From JANQPX01 sp965204405 (GTDB lineage: Bacteria; Pseudomonadota; Alphaproteobacteria; Geminicoccales; Geminicoccaceae): 64,000 nt of DNA. Where the stretch lies: assembly GCA_965204405.1 (NCBI GenBank), contig CBDBEN010000005.1, positions 496,001-560,000 of the forward strand, given 5' to 3'. The position numbers and the translations under genes are program-made. Positions 8,986 through 17,733 of this stretch are shown here, in pieces. Positions within the stretch are counted from its first letter, which is position 1. Each line of letters begins with the position of its first letter. A model generated the notes under the pieces. It had not been told where the DNA came from. It saw nothing but the letters and a program-made list of their open reading frames with translations, and did no database searches.

Positions 8986-9282
8986 ATCACCAAGAAATAA
9001 CGCCGGACGAAGCATAATTTACATATAATGAAATGTTGTTTCTTGGGCTCTATCAAGTCTGCACCCGGCGTTCTTAAATCTTGTCTCTTGACCAAAGCCT
9101 GGATCTTCATGAATATCGGAAGGTTCGGCACTAGCTTTCTTGATATCCATGAAGATCGCTGACGAATCGCGATGGCGAAGGGATTTTGACCTTCGTCGAC
9201 GACCGTCTTTTCTTGCTTCTTTTTGGAATGCCTATTCGCTCATGAAGCTTGTGGCCTGACATCGGATGACAAGGGAACGACC
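8986..9282. other. Non-coding gap with a long inverted repeat
   Basis: About 297 bases downstream of pepN with lower GC content than the genes on either side. No gene is visible. The notable content is the inverted repeat at 9102-9157, listed separately, and the promoter of the small membrane protein gene that starts at 9283, which I cannot place with confidence. Confidence 0.5.
9102..9157. repeat. 16-bp imperfect inverted repeat upstream of a small membrane protein gene
   Basis: The arms GATCTTCATGAATATC (9102-9117) and GATATCCATGAAGATC (9142-9157) are reverse complements at 15 of 16 positions, with 24 bases between them. There is no T-run after it, so it does not look like a terminator. 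It could be a cruciform or a pair of operator half-sites 125 bases upstream of the gene at 9283. No regulator gene lies nearby to suggest a partner. Confidence 0.6.
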
Positions 9283-9552
9283 ATGGCCACTCATCTCATG
9301 CGTCCGGCCCGTGATCTCGGGCCTAAGGTCGAATATTTGAAACCGGGAGATATGCCTGACGGACCATCAGGCGATGCAAGAACCGTCTATGTCCTTCGCG
9401 AGAAAGTGATCGAGCACCACAAGACCGGCTGGGGGTTCGACAGCTTCAACGAATTCATGAACAAGGCGCTTGCGACCTTCGCCTTCATCTGTATCGGTGG
9501 CGTCGCCCTGGCGATGCTGATTCTCGCCTTTGCCGTCGTCTCGCGTCTTTGA
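9283..9552 (+). CDS. Small hypothetical protein with one C-terminal membrane segment
   Basis: An 89-residue protein that I do not recognise. The first about 65 residues are polar (RPARDLGPKVEYLKPGDMPDG, then REKVIEHHKTGWGFDSFNEFMN) and are followed by one hydrophobic helix of about 20 residues (FAFICIGGVALAMLILAFAVV) ending in SRL. This predicts a tail-anchored inner-membrane protein with its N-terminal part in the cytoplasm. ATG 9283 is chosen because AAGGGA lies six bases upstream; an in-frame extension to 9223 has no ribosome site. The C-terminus lacks a Pro-Glu-Pro motif and arginine tail, so it is not an obvious exosortase substrate despite its position next to the PEP-CTERM-type genes. 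A hairpin repeat directly after the stop probably ends transcription. Confidence 0.65.
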   Translation: MATHLMRPARDLGPKVEYLKPGDMPDGPSGDARTVYVLREKVIEHHKTGWGFDSFNEFMNKALATFAFICIGGVALAMLILAFAVVSRL

Positions 9553-9565
9553 AATCAGGTCAGCT

Positions 9566-9630
9566 CGGCACCAGCCCTCTCCCCCGCCCAACCACCCGAC
9601 ATGGTGGACACTGGTGCGGGCGGGTGCCGC
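9566..9630. repeat. Dispersed palindromic repeat, copy 1 (degenerate)
   Basis: Bases 9569-9598 contain the same C-rich arm as the perfect hairpin at 23029-23103 (an ACCAGCCCTCTCCCCC core continuing into GCCCAACCACCC). The second arm has diverged, but an outer stem CGGCACC / GGTGCCG still closes the element. It lies between the convergent genes ending at 9552 and 9654, a position suited to a bidirectional terminator. Three other copies lie at 23010-23133, 35871-35985 and 47577-47650. Confidence 0.7.
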
Positions 9631-9653
9631 TTCTCTCTAAACATAAAACCCAG

Positions 9654-10733
9654 CTACGGCAGGCTTCGGGCGACCAACGGTCCGAGACGATTGGCGACCG
9701 CGATCGGCAGATATTGCCAGGTGCGGACCGCTGCCCGGAATTTGGGGTTGTTGGGGCTGACATCGGGAATATCGCCGGTGCCCTTGGCATAATACCAATG
9801 CAAGGGCTTGGGTTCAGCGCCCCATTGCGCCTTGAAACGGAATGTCGGGCTGTCGGGGGTGCAGCGTCCGAAATCGAAGGTCCGATAACCGTCGATCAGC
9901 GCCGCGCGCATCGATTCCCAATAAAGCATCATATTGACCGCAAGGGGGTTGAACGGACGAAGGGATGACGCCCAGATCATCTCGATTGATGTTCCCGCAC
10001 CGACCATCAAGCCGGCGGCCGCGGGGTGATCGTCCACCCAAACCAGGCCCAGCCAAACCCGTTCCTGAAACCCATCGATCGTGGCTTCGAACAGCGATCT
10101 CGGGAAAACCGGGGTGCCGAGATCGCGCATATTCTCGGCAAACACCTTGTAGAAGGCCGCGAGGTCCCGGTCGACCACATTGGCGCCGTTGATCATTTGC
10201 GCTTTCGCGCCAGCCTTGCCCGACCGGCGGATCTGGCTTCGGAGCTTGCCTTTGAAACCTTTGAACAAAGCTTCGGGATCGTCGCCGAGGGCGAGGCGCA
10301 TGGCGACCTTGTGCTGCCGATGGGAGAGGTCCTCGGCGCCATGGCCAAAGGGCCCGCGCTGGCGAAGCTCGCTATAGCGATAACCACCGTGCTTGATGAT
10401 CTCGCCGACCTTGGCGAGAAGCGCCCTCTCGCTCGTCCAATCGGAGGCGACGAGGCCGCCGCCGTTCAGGAAGGGAACCGAGACCAGCGAGCGTCCGAAC
10501 AGCCGGCTCTGCACATCGAAAAGCGGCAGGACGCCGGTGACCTCATCCCTTCGCCGCGCGATCAGATAGAGCGCACGGTGGCGAAGCGAAGTCTCGATGA
10601 TGCGCCGCCAGGCAAATTCATGGAAGTGACCATCAAGACCTGCAGTACCAACATAATCGGCCCAGACGCCGGCATCCTCTTCGCCCGCAACCCTGATCCG
10701 TACATCCCCATGTCCGCCTGCTTCGCTCATCAT
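9654..10733 (-). CDS. FemAB-like GNAT-fold protein, XrtA/PEP-CTERM system-associated type
   Basis: A 359-residue protein with the double GNAT fold of the FemAB/BioF2-like acyltransferases. The layout fits the FemAB-related family that accompanies exosortase A and PEP-CTERM loci. Visible family features are FHEFAWRRIIETSL near the N-terminus, PLFDVQSRLFGRSLVSVPFLNGGGL, the central KGKLRSQIRRSGKAGA, and the C-terminal block GYRTFDFGRCTPDSPTFRFKAQWGAEP. Members are thought to modify envelope or polysaccharide components, but no substrate is established. The start ATG 10733 overlaps the stop of the upstream glycosyltransferase gene as ATGA, implying translational coupling. It is the last gene of the polysaccharide operon that begins at 14631. 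Confidence 0.82.
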   Translation of the reverse strand: MMSEAGGHGDVRIRVAGEEDAGVWADYVGTAGLDGHFHEFAWRRIIETSLRHRALYLIARRRDEVTGVLPLFDVQSRLFGRSLVSVPFLNGGGLVASDWTSERALLAKVGEIIKHGGYRYSELRQRGPFGHGAEDLSHRQHKVAMRLALGDDPEALFKGFKGKLRSQIRRSGKAGAKAQMINGANVVDRDLAAFYKVFAENMRDLGTPVFPRSLFEATIDGFQERVWLGLVWVDDHPAAAGLMVGAGTSIEMIWASSLRPFNPLAVNMMLYWESMRAALIDGYRTFDFGRCTPDSPTFRFKAQWGAEPKPLHWYYAKGTGDIPDVSPNNPKFRAAVRTWQYLPIAVANRLGPLVARSLP

Positions 10734-11596
10734 CCGCGTGCCCACGCCCGATCCCTTTGGATCGCGCTCGTGCCGGCGCCGGTCGCCTCGCCATGAGCCG
10801 AGCGAATCTTTTGATAGAGGGACGAGGCGTTCCAGATATAGCCATGCTTTTTGAAGAAATAGGCAAGGCCGAGGATATGGCGCCAGGTAAACAGAAGGCC
10901 TTTAAGTGATCTGGATCGTTCCTTGGCATCGTGGACGACGGCGAGATCCGGTCGATAGACGACTTTTTGGCCGGCGAGCCAGGTGCGCAGGCAAAAATCG
11001 ACGTCTTCGGGTGCGTAGAAAATCCGCTCGTCCAAATGACCGACTTTGTCGAGAAGCTCGCGCCGCATCAGCCAGAAGGCGGAAATCGCATAATCGACGG
11101 TCTCCGCCTTGACCTCCGTCATGCCGGTGGCTTCCTCAAGCTGACGCAGCCTAAACAGGCGCTCCAGCTTGCGGACGGCGGTCGGAAAGATGTCCGTCGA
11201 CATCTGAGCCTGGCCCGACGGGAAGGTCAGGCGGGGTGCTACGATTCCGATCGAGGGATCCAGCGCCAGCTCCGCCACCAGGCTCTGCAGCACCGGGCGC
11301 TCGAAATGGATGTCACTGTCGATCACCAGCAGATGATCGCCCCTTGCTTGCGCAAAAGCGAGATTGCGCGACACGGTCGTTCCGTGGTTCACCGGAAGAT
11401 CGATGCCTTCGACCAGTCCGGGAAAGTGTGAGGACAAGCGCTTCATCAGCGCTTTGCTGCCATCGACGGATCCATTGTCGACGATCAGGATCTGATCCTG
11501 CTCCGCACGGAGATTCTCAACCTGGATTAGCGACCTGACGCAGCGGTCGAGATCGTTCTCCGCATTGAAGCTCAAAATGACGGCCGAGATCGACAT
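10730..11596 (-). CDS. Family 2 glycosyltransferase
   Basis: A 288-residue GT-A fold glycosyltransferase, expected at the cytoplasmic face of the inner membrane. The N-terminus MSISAVILSFNAENDLDRCV is the classic nucleotide-sugar binding start. A divalent-metal DxD-type motif appears as LLVIDSDIHFERP (around residue 93), and the acceptor-side EDVDFCLR (about residue 197) is the ED-type motif of rhamnosyl-like GT2 enzymes. The sugar donor cannot be read off. It lies 6 bases after the family 4 glycosyltransferase and overlaps the FemAB-like gene by ATGA, so all belong to one polysaccharide operon. Confidence 0.9.
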   Translation of the reverse strand: MSISAVILSFNAENDLDRCVRSLIQVENLRAEQDQILIVDNGSVDGSKALMKRLSSHFPGLVEGIDLPVNHGTTVSRNLAFAQARGDHLLVIDSDIHFERPVLQSLVAELALDPSIGIVAPRLTFPSGQAQMSTDIFPTAVRKLERLFRLRQLEEATGMTEVKAETVDYAISAFWLMRRELLDKVGHLDERIFYAPEDVDFCLRTWLAGQKVVYRPDLAVVHDAKERSRSLKGLLFTWRHILGLAYFFKKHGYIWNASSLYQKIRSAHGEATGAGTSAIQRDRAWARG

Positions 11597-11602
11597 GGTC
11601 GG

Positions 11603-12742
11603 TCAAGCCGGCAGCAGGCTGGCGAAGAGGTCGATATATTGGTTCAGCATGACGTCGCGATCGAAATGCTTTTTTGCGTGTTTCCGATTGAGCTCACCGA
11701 GACTCCGGCGGACTTCCGGGCGCCCGATAAGGCAGGCGAGAGAAGCCCTTTGCGCCATGGTGTCGTCGGGTTTTGCGACGAAGACCTGATTGGCGCCCGG
11801 CAGCATCGATTTGACATCGCCGACATCCGTCGCCATCACCGGGAGCCCCGCCGCCATCGCCTCGATCAGGCAATAGGGCATTTGCTCGGTATCCGAGGTC
11901 AGCGCAAAGATATCGAGCTGTTCCAAAAACGTTTCAGGCGATCGCTGCCGGCCGACAAACAGGGTCCGGTCCGCAATGTCGAGGTCATCGGCGAGTTTTT
12001 CGAGATTGTCGCGCTCCGGCCCGTCGCCGACAATCACCAGGCGAAGGGGGCGATCATGCTTGGCGCCGGCAAACAGCCGGAGCAGCCGGGCCACGTTCTT
12101 TTCCGGCCGGAGCGCTCCGATCGCGCCGATCAGAATCTCGTTCTCATCCCGGCGCAGCGGCTGCTGCCGGCCTCGCAAGGGCAAGGTGAAACGATGGCAG
12201 TCGATGCCGTTCGGGATATAGCGAAGGCGATTGGAGCGAAAGCGCCAACGGTCCTGTGCGACGTCGAGCAGCGTTTTCGAGGGCACGACGATCTTGCTCT
12301 TGCCTGAGAGCGCCAGGCGTCTTGCCCAGATCCTTCTGGTGATCTGCCGGTCGGGTGTCTCGTCCGGACCGAAACCGTCCTCGAAGTGAACATGGGGACA
12401 AAGGGGGGCAATACGGTTGGCAAGAGCCGCATCGATCGAGCCCCAATTGTAGGTGATCAGCATCTCGGGCCGGTATTGCGCGACCAGGCGCCGAAAAGTG
12501 CGAAGATTTTCCAGCTCCGGGCGGTTCGACCGTTTACAGCCCAGGCTGACGAGACGATGGCGAACCTCGAATTTCAGCCCCTCGGCAGCGCTGAAATCCC
12601 GATCGAGCGCCACGATCACATGGCGTTTGTCCACCAGGATGCTGTTGGCCAGGTCCACGGTCCGCCGTTGAGCGCCGCCTATGCCGAAGCTTGGGAAGAC
12701 ATGAAGTATGGAGGAGGGCGACGCGGTTTCGGCCATGGTCAT
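11603..12742 (-). CDS. Family 4 (GT-B) glycosyltransferase
   Basis: A 379-residue GT-B glycosyltransferase. The N-terminal domain has ILHVFPSFGIGGAQRRTVDLAN, the glycine-rich acceptor-side loop. The C-terminal domain has GAIGALRPEKN and LVIVGDGPERDNLE, the usual GT4 nucleotide-sugar signature, then the E-x7-E region SDTEQMPYCLIEAMAAGLPV. It probably adds one sugar during assembly of the repeat unit. The start ATG 12742 overlaps the stop of the amidotransferase gene as ATGA; a longer in-frame start at 12808 would overlap much more and lacks support. Related genes occur in PEP-CTERM/exosortase polysaccharide loci, but donor and linkage are unknown. Confidence 0.9.
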   Translation of the reverse strand: MTMAETASPSSILHVFPSFGIGGAQRRTVDLANSILVDKRHVIVALDRDFSAAEGLKFEVRHRLVSLGCKRSNRPELENLRTFRRLVAQYRPEMLITYNWGSIDAALANRIAPLCPHVHFEDGFGPDETPDRQITRRIWARRLALSGKSKIVVPSKTLLDVAQDRWRFRSNRLRYIPNGIDCHRFTLPLRGRQQPLRRDENEILIGAIGALRPEKNVARLLRLFAGAKHDRPLRLVIVGDGPERDNLEKLADDLDIADRTLFVGRQRSPETFLEQLDIFALTSDTEQMPYCLIEAMAAGLPVMATDVGDVKSMLPGANQVFVAKPDDTMAQRASLACLIGRPEVRRSLGELNRKHAKKHFDRDVMLNQYIDLFASLLPA

Positions 12743-14631
12743 ACCTGCGTTTGATGGCGGGCTTGAGGCCCGTGATGGAGGAAGGCGTCCAGCACCAGAA
12801 CGAACCAAAGATCAGCGCTTCGATCCGCGGCGTGAGCGGCATGTTCCTCGATGCTGGTGGTCACCACGTCGATGTCGACATGGTCGAACAGGAGGTTGGT
12901 GCGATCCCTGACCAACTTGGTCAGGCGGACATGCAGCGGACCGTTGAGCCAGGCATTGAGGGGTAGGTGGAACCCCTGCTTCGGCCGGTCCAGCGTACTG
13001 TCCGGAAGACGGCCGCGAAGAGCTTCCCGGAAAAGCTGCTTGCCTTTCCGCCCCTGAAGCTTGGCATTGTTGGGTAGCCCTGCCGCATAGGTGACGAAAT
13101 CGGTGTCGAGCAGGGGAACGCGCACTTCGAGGCTGTGCGCCATGGACATCCGGTCGACCTTGACCAGAATATCGTCGGCAAGCCAGGTGCGAAAATCCAT
13201 CGCCAGGACACGTGATAGAGCGTCGCTGCCTTCGAGCTTTTGCGCATGCCGGACAAAGCTTTCCCGAAGTGGTTCCTCGCTCGCGGCTTCCATTTTGAGC
13301 AGAGACCGCGCACGCGGCTCGGGGATGCGTGCCATCGAATGAATGTAAGCGTCCAGCCAGTCGCCGCCGACATTCTGCAGGAGCGTGCCGGCGCGAAGGG
13401 GCTGCGGCAGCTTTGGGGATCGCGGCCAGGCGCGGCCCAGCGGGCCGATCACGTGACGGCCCAGCGGCTCAGGCACCAGCCGGCGGATACGGTTCTCGAG
13501 AACGTCGTAGCGGGTTCGCCGGTAGCCCGCGAAATTCTCATCACCACCGTCGCCGGAAAGCGCCACGGTTACATGACGGCTGGCGGCTTCGGAAACAAGC
13601 CAGGTGGGCGCCGCCGAGCTGTCGGCGAAAGGCTGATCGAGATGCCAGGCAAGCCGTGGCAGCAGTTCGGTGATGGCGGGCTCGGCGGTCTCCTCGTGCA
13701 GCCTTACCCGGCCGAGCTTATCGGCCACATGCCTTGCCTCGCCGCGCTCGTCCATGCCCGGCCCCTGGATACCGACCGTGATCGCCTCGATGGCATCCGG
13801 GGCAACATCCGCCATGGCCTTGACCACGGCGGCCGAATCCAGACCGCCTGAGAGAAAGGCGCCAAGCGGCACTTCGCTCATCAAATGACGATCGACCGAC
13901 TGGCGAAATCTCTGCCAGAGCTCCTCGGGGTCGGCGGCTTCGGTGTCCGGCGCAAAGGTCAGTTCATGGTGCGGCACGATCGAGAGCAGACCCTCGCGCC
14001 AGGTCGCGACATGGCCCGGAGGAAGGTTCAGGACCCGTTCGAAGATCGTTTCAGGTGCAAGGGTGAAGCCCAGCGTCGCGCTCTGAAGCATGCCCCGCTT
14101 GGAGAGATCCCATGGTCCGGGCAGCGCGCCGACGATGGCTTTGATCTCCGAGCCGAAGACCAGGCCATCCGCTGTCGTGCAGTGATAAAGCGGCTTGATC
14201 CCGAAGGGGTCACGCGCCAGGTGCAGTAGCTTCTCGCGCCGGTCGAACAGGGCGAAGGCATACATGCCGCGAAGCCGCTCCAGCATGCCCATGAGGCCAT
14301 AAGCGAGGTAGCCATGAACGATCACCTCGCCGTCGCTTCGGGTTTTGGGCTTCGCCCCCTTCGCCTCGAGATCGGCCCTCAGCTCCTGATGGTTGTAGAT
14401 CTCGCCGTTGAAGACCAGCGATACATTGCCGTCATGATCACCTAGCGGATTGTCACCGCCTTCGACATCGATGATCGAAAGCCTGCGGTGACCGAGGCCA
14501 AATCCCTGATCGATCATGAAGGTCTCGGCATCGGGGCCGCGATGAGCGAGCAGAGACGTCATGCGCTGCAGCGTCGACGCGTCGTATAACGGCCTATTCG
14601 GTCTTGGCGCGAAACCTGCGATACCGCACAT
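12739..14631 (-). CDS. Asparagine-synthase-like amidotransferase, exosortase A system-associated type
   Basis: A 630-residue class II glutamine amidotransferase fused to an asparagine-synthase ATP-pyrophosphatase domain. The nucleophile is Cys2 (MCGIAGF), followed by the glutaminase motifs LLAHRGPDAE, HRRLSIID and VFNGEIYNHQELR. The synthase domain has the PP-loop SGGLDS (serine at residue 261) and later ALSGDGGDENFAGY and DRMSMAHSLEVRVPLLD. Homologues in exosortase A loci are the family called exosortase A system-associated amidotransferase; they probably amidate a polysaccharide or precursor, not free aspartate. It is the first gene of the operon 14631-9654. A GTGGT-N3-ACCAC site lies 65 bases upstream of its start. 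Confidence 0.92.
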   Translation of the reverse strand: MCGIAGFAPRPNRPLYDASTLQRMTSLLAHRGPDAETFMIDQGFGLGHRRLSIIDVEGGDNPLGDHDGNVSLVFNGEIYNHQELRADLEAKGAKPKTRSDGEVIVHGYLAYGLMGMLERLRGMYAFALFDRREKLLHLARDPFGIKPLYHCTTADGLVFGSEIKAIVGALPGPWDLSKRGMLQSATLGFTLAPETIFERVLNLPPGHVATWREGLLSIVPHHELTFAPDTEAADPEELWQRFRQSVDRHLMSEVPLGAFLSGGLDSAAVVKAMADVAPDAIEAITVGIQGPGMDERGEARHVADKLGRVRLHEETAEPAITELLPRLAWHLDQPFADSSAAPTWLVSEAASRHVTVALSGDGGDENFAGYRRTRYDVLENRIRRLVPEPLGRHVIGPLGRAWPRSPKLPQPLRAGTLLQNVGGDWLDAYIHSMARIPEPRARSLLKMEAASEEPLRESFVRHAQKLEGSDALSRVLAMDFRTWLADDILVKVDRMSMAHSLEVRVPLLDTDFVTYAAGLPNNAKLQGRKGKQLFREALRGRLPDSTLDRPKQGFHLPLNAWLNGPLHVRLTKLVRDRTNLLFDHVDIDVVTTSIEEHAAHAADRSADLWFVLVLDAFLHHGPQARHQTQV

Positions 14632-14692
14632 GGTTACAACCCTTTGAAGGGGGCGGAGATCCGGCCGGGCAGGGGCTCCGGCCGGAGCGTAG

Positions 14693-14715
14693 CTAGTGGT
14701 GTGACCACATCACCT
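14693..14715 (-). promoter_or_regulatory. GntR/FadR-like operator site A, upstream of the polysaccharide operon
   Basis: The 13-bp core GTGGT-GTG-ACCAC (14696-14708) is a 5-3-5 palindrome of the TNGTNNNACNA kind typical of FadR-subfamily GntR operators. Read on the minus strand, the 23-base stretch matches site B at 35852-35874 in 21 of 23 positions. It lies 65 bases upstream of the amidotransferase ATG, where a repressor would act. No GntR-family gene is visible in the window, so the regulator is unidentified. Confidence 0.5.
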
Positions 14716-14798
14716 GATTGGTGGGAATTCTTGGAATATTTAGAAAAATCAAAGCATTACACTCCTGGTCTTGCCAGTCTTCCACTGCGATCACACCA

Positions 14799-17567
14799 TT
14801 AGGAACTCTTGAGCGCTTCCAGCAGCTCGATGGCTTCTTCCTGCTCCATGAACGGCTCCGGCCAGCCTTTGAGGTCCTGGAGCAACTCCCGCGCCGCCTC
14901 GGCATCGCCCGAGCTGTGCAGCGCGTAGGCCAGGTGGTAGCGAATATCCGGATTGTCCTGGAGACCCTGGTGAGCCTCGCGCAAAAGGCGCAGCCCCTGC
15001 TCGGTCTCGCCGTTTTGCACCAGGATCCAGCCGAGCGTGTCACCAATCGCCGGAGTCGGCTGCATCTGATAGGCACGCCTTGCAAGATCTTCCGCGCCGG
15101 GGCGGCCAAGCTCGTGGCGAACCCAGCTCAGATCGTTCAACAGGACCGGGTTGTTCAACGTCAATTGATGCGCGCGCTCGAAATAAGGCAGGGCCGCTTC
15201 CAGCTCACGCCGCTCCACATGAGCATCGCCCATCATATCGAGAGCGCCGACATCGTCGGGGTTGGTGGCGATCCAGCTTTTCAGCCCGTCGATCGCCTCA
15301 TCATGAAGAGACAGCTCCCGGCGAACCTTGAAAAGCTCCCGCGAAAGGACAGGAGACGGCGTAGCGGCAAGGGCTCGCTCAAGGGTGGCCAAGGCCTGAT
15401 CGGATTTGCCGGCATGCATCAGCACCTTGCTCTTGAGGCGGGCGGCTTGGGCGGGAGCGGTTTCCGTCAGCTGCTCGGCGAACGCAAGGGCCTCCTCCGT
15501 CCGGTCGGCCTCGAGGTCGAGATCGATCAGGCTGTTGTTGGCGACGGCGTGGGTCGGATAAAGCTTGAGGATATGCTGGAGAGAGGCGCGTGCGCCTTCG
15601 AGGTCGGCTGCTCGATATTGGCTCTGCGCAAGTGCAATCAGCAGCGACGGCTGATCCGGTTTGGTCTGGTTGAGTTTGGTGTAGGCAAAGACGGCGGCTT
15701 TGTAATCGCCGGTATTGAAAAAGTGATCGGCAACGGCGCTGTAGGCCACGGGCTCGCCGGCATCGCCAAGGCCGAGAAGCTCCTCTGCAACCCTGGCAGC
15801 TTCGTCCTTTCGGTTCTGCTGCGTTGCGAGCGCCAGCATGGCCCGGCGAAGGAAGACCGAACTCGGCCATGCTGCCGCCTGATCCAGCAGGACCTGATAG
15901 CCTTCGTCCGGCCGTTTTTGACTGACATGCAGGCGCGCAAGCTGCAGGGCCGTGCTCTCGACGTCGAGGCCATCGGCGAGACGGCGCTGAAGGCGTTGCT
16001 GCAGTCGATCGAAGTCGGCCGTCTGGATGTCGAGGCGATCCAGATTCTTGTGAGCATCCAGATAGGCCGGATCTTGAGCAACTGCCTGCTCGAACAGAGG
16101 ACGTGCGCTGTCCGCGTCGCCGTCGCTCAAAAGTTGGGTCATGCCGTGAAGATTGAGGGCAACGGGGTTGTCGGGATAAGCATCGACGAGGTCTTGGGAG
16201 GCAGTCCGTGCCTCATCGGCTGCGCCGTTTCTGATCAGATCCAGAATCTTCGCCATGTCCAACTTGGCCTGATCGGAGGGGATCTTCTGGTCCGAGCTGT
16301 TGAGCACCGACAAGAGCGCAATCGCCTGGCGTGCGGACGGGTTTTGACCAAGTTGGACCAGGCGGGTCAGCGTCGCGCGGGCTCCGTCGATATCCCCCTT
16401 GCGCAGTTGAGCGCTGGACATGAGCTGCAGGCTTATCGCATCGGTCGACTTGGGCCCGGCTACCGGCGCCAGTGTCTCGGTCGCTGCCCGGTGGCTGCCA
16501 TGCCGGATCTGAAGACCGGCGAGCAGTCGGCGTATCGCAAGGTTTTCCGGCTTGCGTGCGATATATTTCGCAAGCTGCGTTTCCGCTTGCGCCGGCTGAT
16601 CGAGGCCGAGCTTGACCATGCCGGACAGAAGGACAATCTCGTCGACGTCACGGGCCACATCGGCGATTTTGCGGAGGGTCGCATCGGCGTCGGCAAGTTC
16701 GCCCTTGCTCGACTGTACCGTGGCAAGCAGGAAATTGGCGGCGACGTTCTTCGGGCTTTGCCGCAGGACATCGGTAACCACCTGCTCCGCGTCGTCGAAT
16801 TTTGCGCGGCGAACCAGGATTTCAGCGCGCATCACTTTAATATTGCTGTTGCCGGGTGCCAAATTGCCGGCACGATCGAGTGACGACAGGGCTTCTTCGT
16901 AGAGGCCGTTGCCGCTTTTGATCTGCGCATCCAACAGCCATGCGTGCAGCGAGTTCCGATCGACCTCAAGCGCTCTTTTGACTTTCGCCTGAGCGCTGTC
17001 GGCATCGCCTTCGATCAGACTGATGCGCGCATCCATCAGGTTGACGTCGGCATCAAGAGGATTGGCCTCGAGTTCGGCGCTTAGAGCCTCTCTGGCATCG
17101 GCCGGCCGGTCGAGACCGAGCAGCGCCTCGGTGCGGATGAGCACCAGAGCTTGCCGCTTCTCGGCGTCGGTGCCGTTCACGCCTTCGAGCAATGTGAGTA
17201 CGTCCTCCGCCTTGCCCTGGCCCAGGCGCGCCCGCGCCAGCGAGATCGCGGTTGTCTCGCTCGGCGTTCTTTCATGAACCCGGCTCAACTCCTTGTCCGC
17301 CTCGGGAAGCCGCCCGAGATCCAGATAGATTTCGCCCAGGAGCTGGCGCGCCCGCAGATTGGTAGGGTCGGCCTGAAGGGCGTTCTTGAGCTGAATGATG
17401 GCAGCCTGCGGATCACGCTGCTCGAGACGCTTGACCGCGTCCGCGACATAGCCGCCGGCAGCGGACGCATCGGCATGGGCGACAGGCATCTGATCGAACG
17501 CCATCCACCCCAAAAGGGCGACCATGGAGATTGTCGAAGTAAAGGATGCGCGGTGCGACGTGATCAT
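14799..17567 (-). CDS. prsT: PrsT-type TPR protein of the XrtA/PEP-CTERM system
   Basis: A 922-residue exported protein made almost entirely of tetratricopeptide repeats from about residue 35 to the end (for example AIIQLKNALQADPTNLRARQLLGEIYLDLGR near the N-terminus and LERALAATPSP further on). Length and repeat layout match the PEP-CTERM system TPR protein PrsT, which is thought to scaffold polysaccharide export in the periplasm. The N-terminal signal peptide ends AHADASA. Unlike the usual PrsT lipoprotein it contains no cysteine lipobox, so it is predicted to be released or otherwise anchored. It follows prsR at a distance of 166 bases on the same strand, with 167 bases to the amidotransferase gene, so it may be a separate transcription unit. 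Confidence 0.87.
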   Translation of the reverse strand: MITSHRASFTSTISMVALLGWMAFDQMPVAHADASAAGGYVADAVKRLEQRDPQAAIIQLKNALQADPTNLRARQLLGEIYLDLGRLPEADKELSRVHERTPSETTAISLARARLGQGKAEDVLTLLEGVNGTDAEKRQALVLIRTEALLGLDRPADAREALSAELEANPLDADVNLMDARISLIEGDADSAQAKVKRALEVDRNSLHAWLLDAQIKSGNGLYEEALSSLDRAGNLAPGNSNIKVMRAEILVRRAKFDDAEQVVTDVLRQSPKNVAANFLLATVQSSKGELADADATLRKIADVARDVDEIVLLSGMVKLGLDQPAQAETQLAKYIARKPENLAIRRLLAGLQIRHGSHRAATETLAPVAGPKSTDAISLQLMSSAQLRKGDIDGARATLTRLVQLGQNPSARQAIALLSVLNSSDQKIPSDQAKLDMAKILDLIRNGAADEARTASQDLVDAYPDNPVALNLHGMTQLLSDGDADSARPLFEQAVAQDPAYLDAHKNLDRLDIQTADFDRLQQRLQRRLADGLDVESTALQLARLHVSQKRPDEGYQVLLDQAAAWPSSVFLRRAMLALATQQNRKDEAARVAEELLGLGDAGEPVAYSAVADHFFNTGDYKAAVFAYTKLNQTKPDQPSLLIALAQSQYRAADLEGARASLQHILKLYPTHAVANNSLIDLDLEADRTEEALAFAEQLTETAPAQAARLKSKVLMHAGKSDQALATLERALAATPSPVLSRELFKVRRELSLHDEAIDGLKSWIATNPDDVGALDMMGDAHVERRELEAALPYFERAHQLTLNNPVLLNDLSWVRHELGRPGAEDLARRAYQMQPTPAIGDTLGWILVQNGETEQGLRLLREAHQGLQDNPDIRYHLAYALHSSGDAEAARELLQDLKGWPEPFMEQEEAIELLEALKSS

Positions 17568-17733
17568 CGGTTTCTATCTCGTCCTTTGGGTGATGGTCTG
17601 CTTTTTCAACGGGCTCACCTGGCGGCATGTTCGATACGAATGAACGCCGGATTCATGCCGGCAACGGGGTGCATGCCCTTGGATTTTCGGTTTCTTTTGC
17701 CGAATCCGGCGGGAACGGAATGATGTTGTCATG

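Noticed and set aside
9283..9552. The small membrane protein as an exosortase (PEP-CTERM) substrate
   Set aside because: It has a C-terminal helix but no Pro-Glu-Pro motif, no signal peptide and only one arginine after the helix.
14718..16883. A 721-codon plus-strand open frame
   Set aside because: It lies entirely antisense to the TPR gene prsT. Its composition mirrors the codon pattern of that gene, it has no ribosome site and no recognisable domain.
17568..17733. A GG-N10-GC sigma-54-like promoter before prsT
   Set aside because: A match exists on the minus strand around GCCGGCATGAATCCGGC, but it falls inside a GC-rich palindrome and lacks the conserved TTGC of the -12 box, so it cannot be separated from chance.
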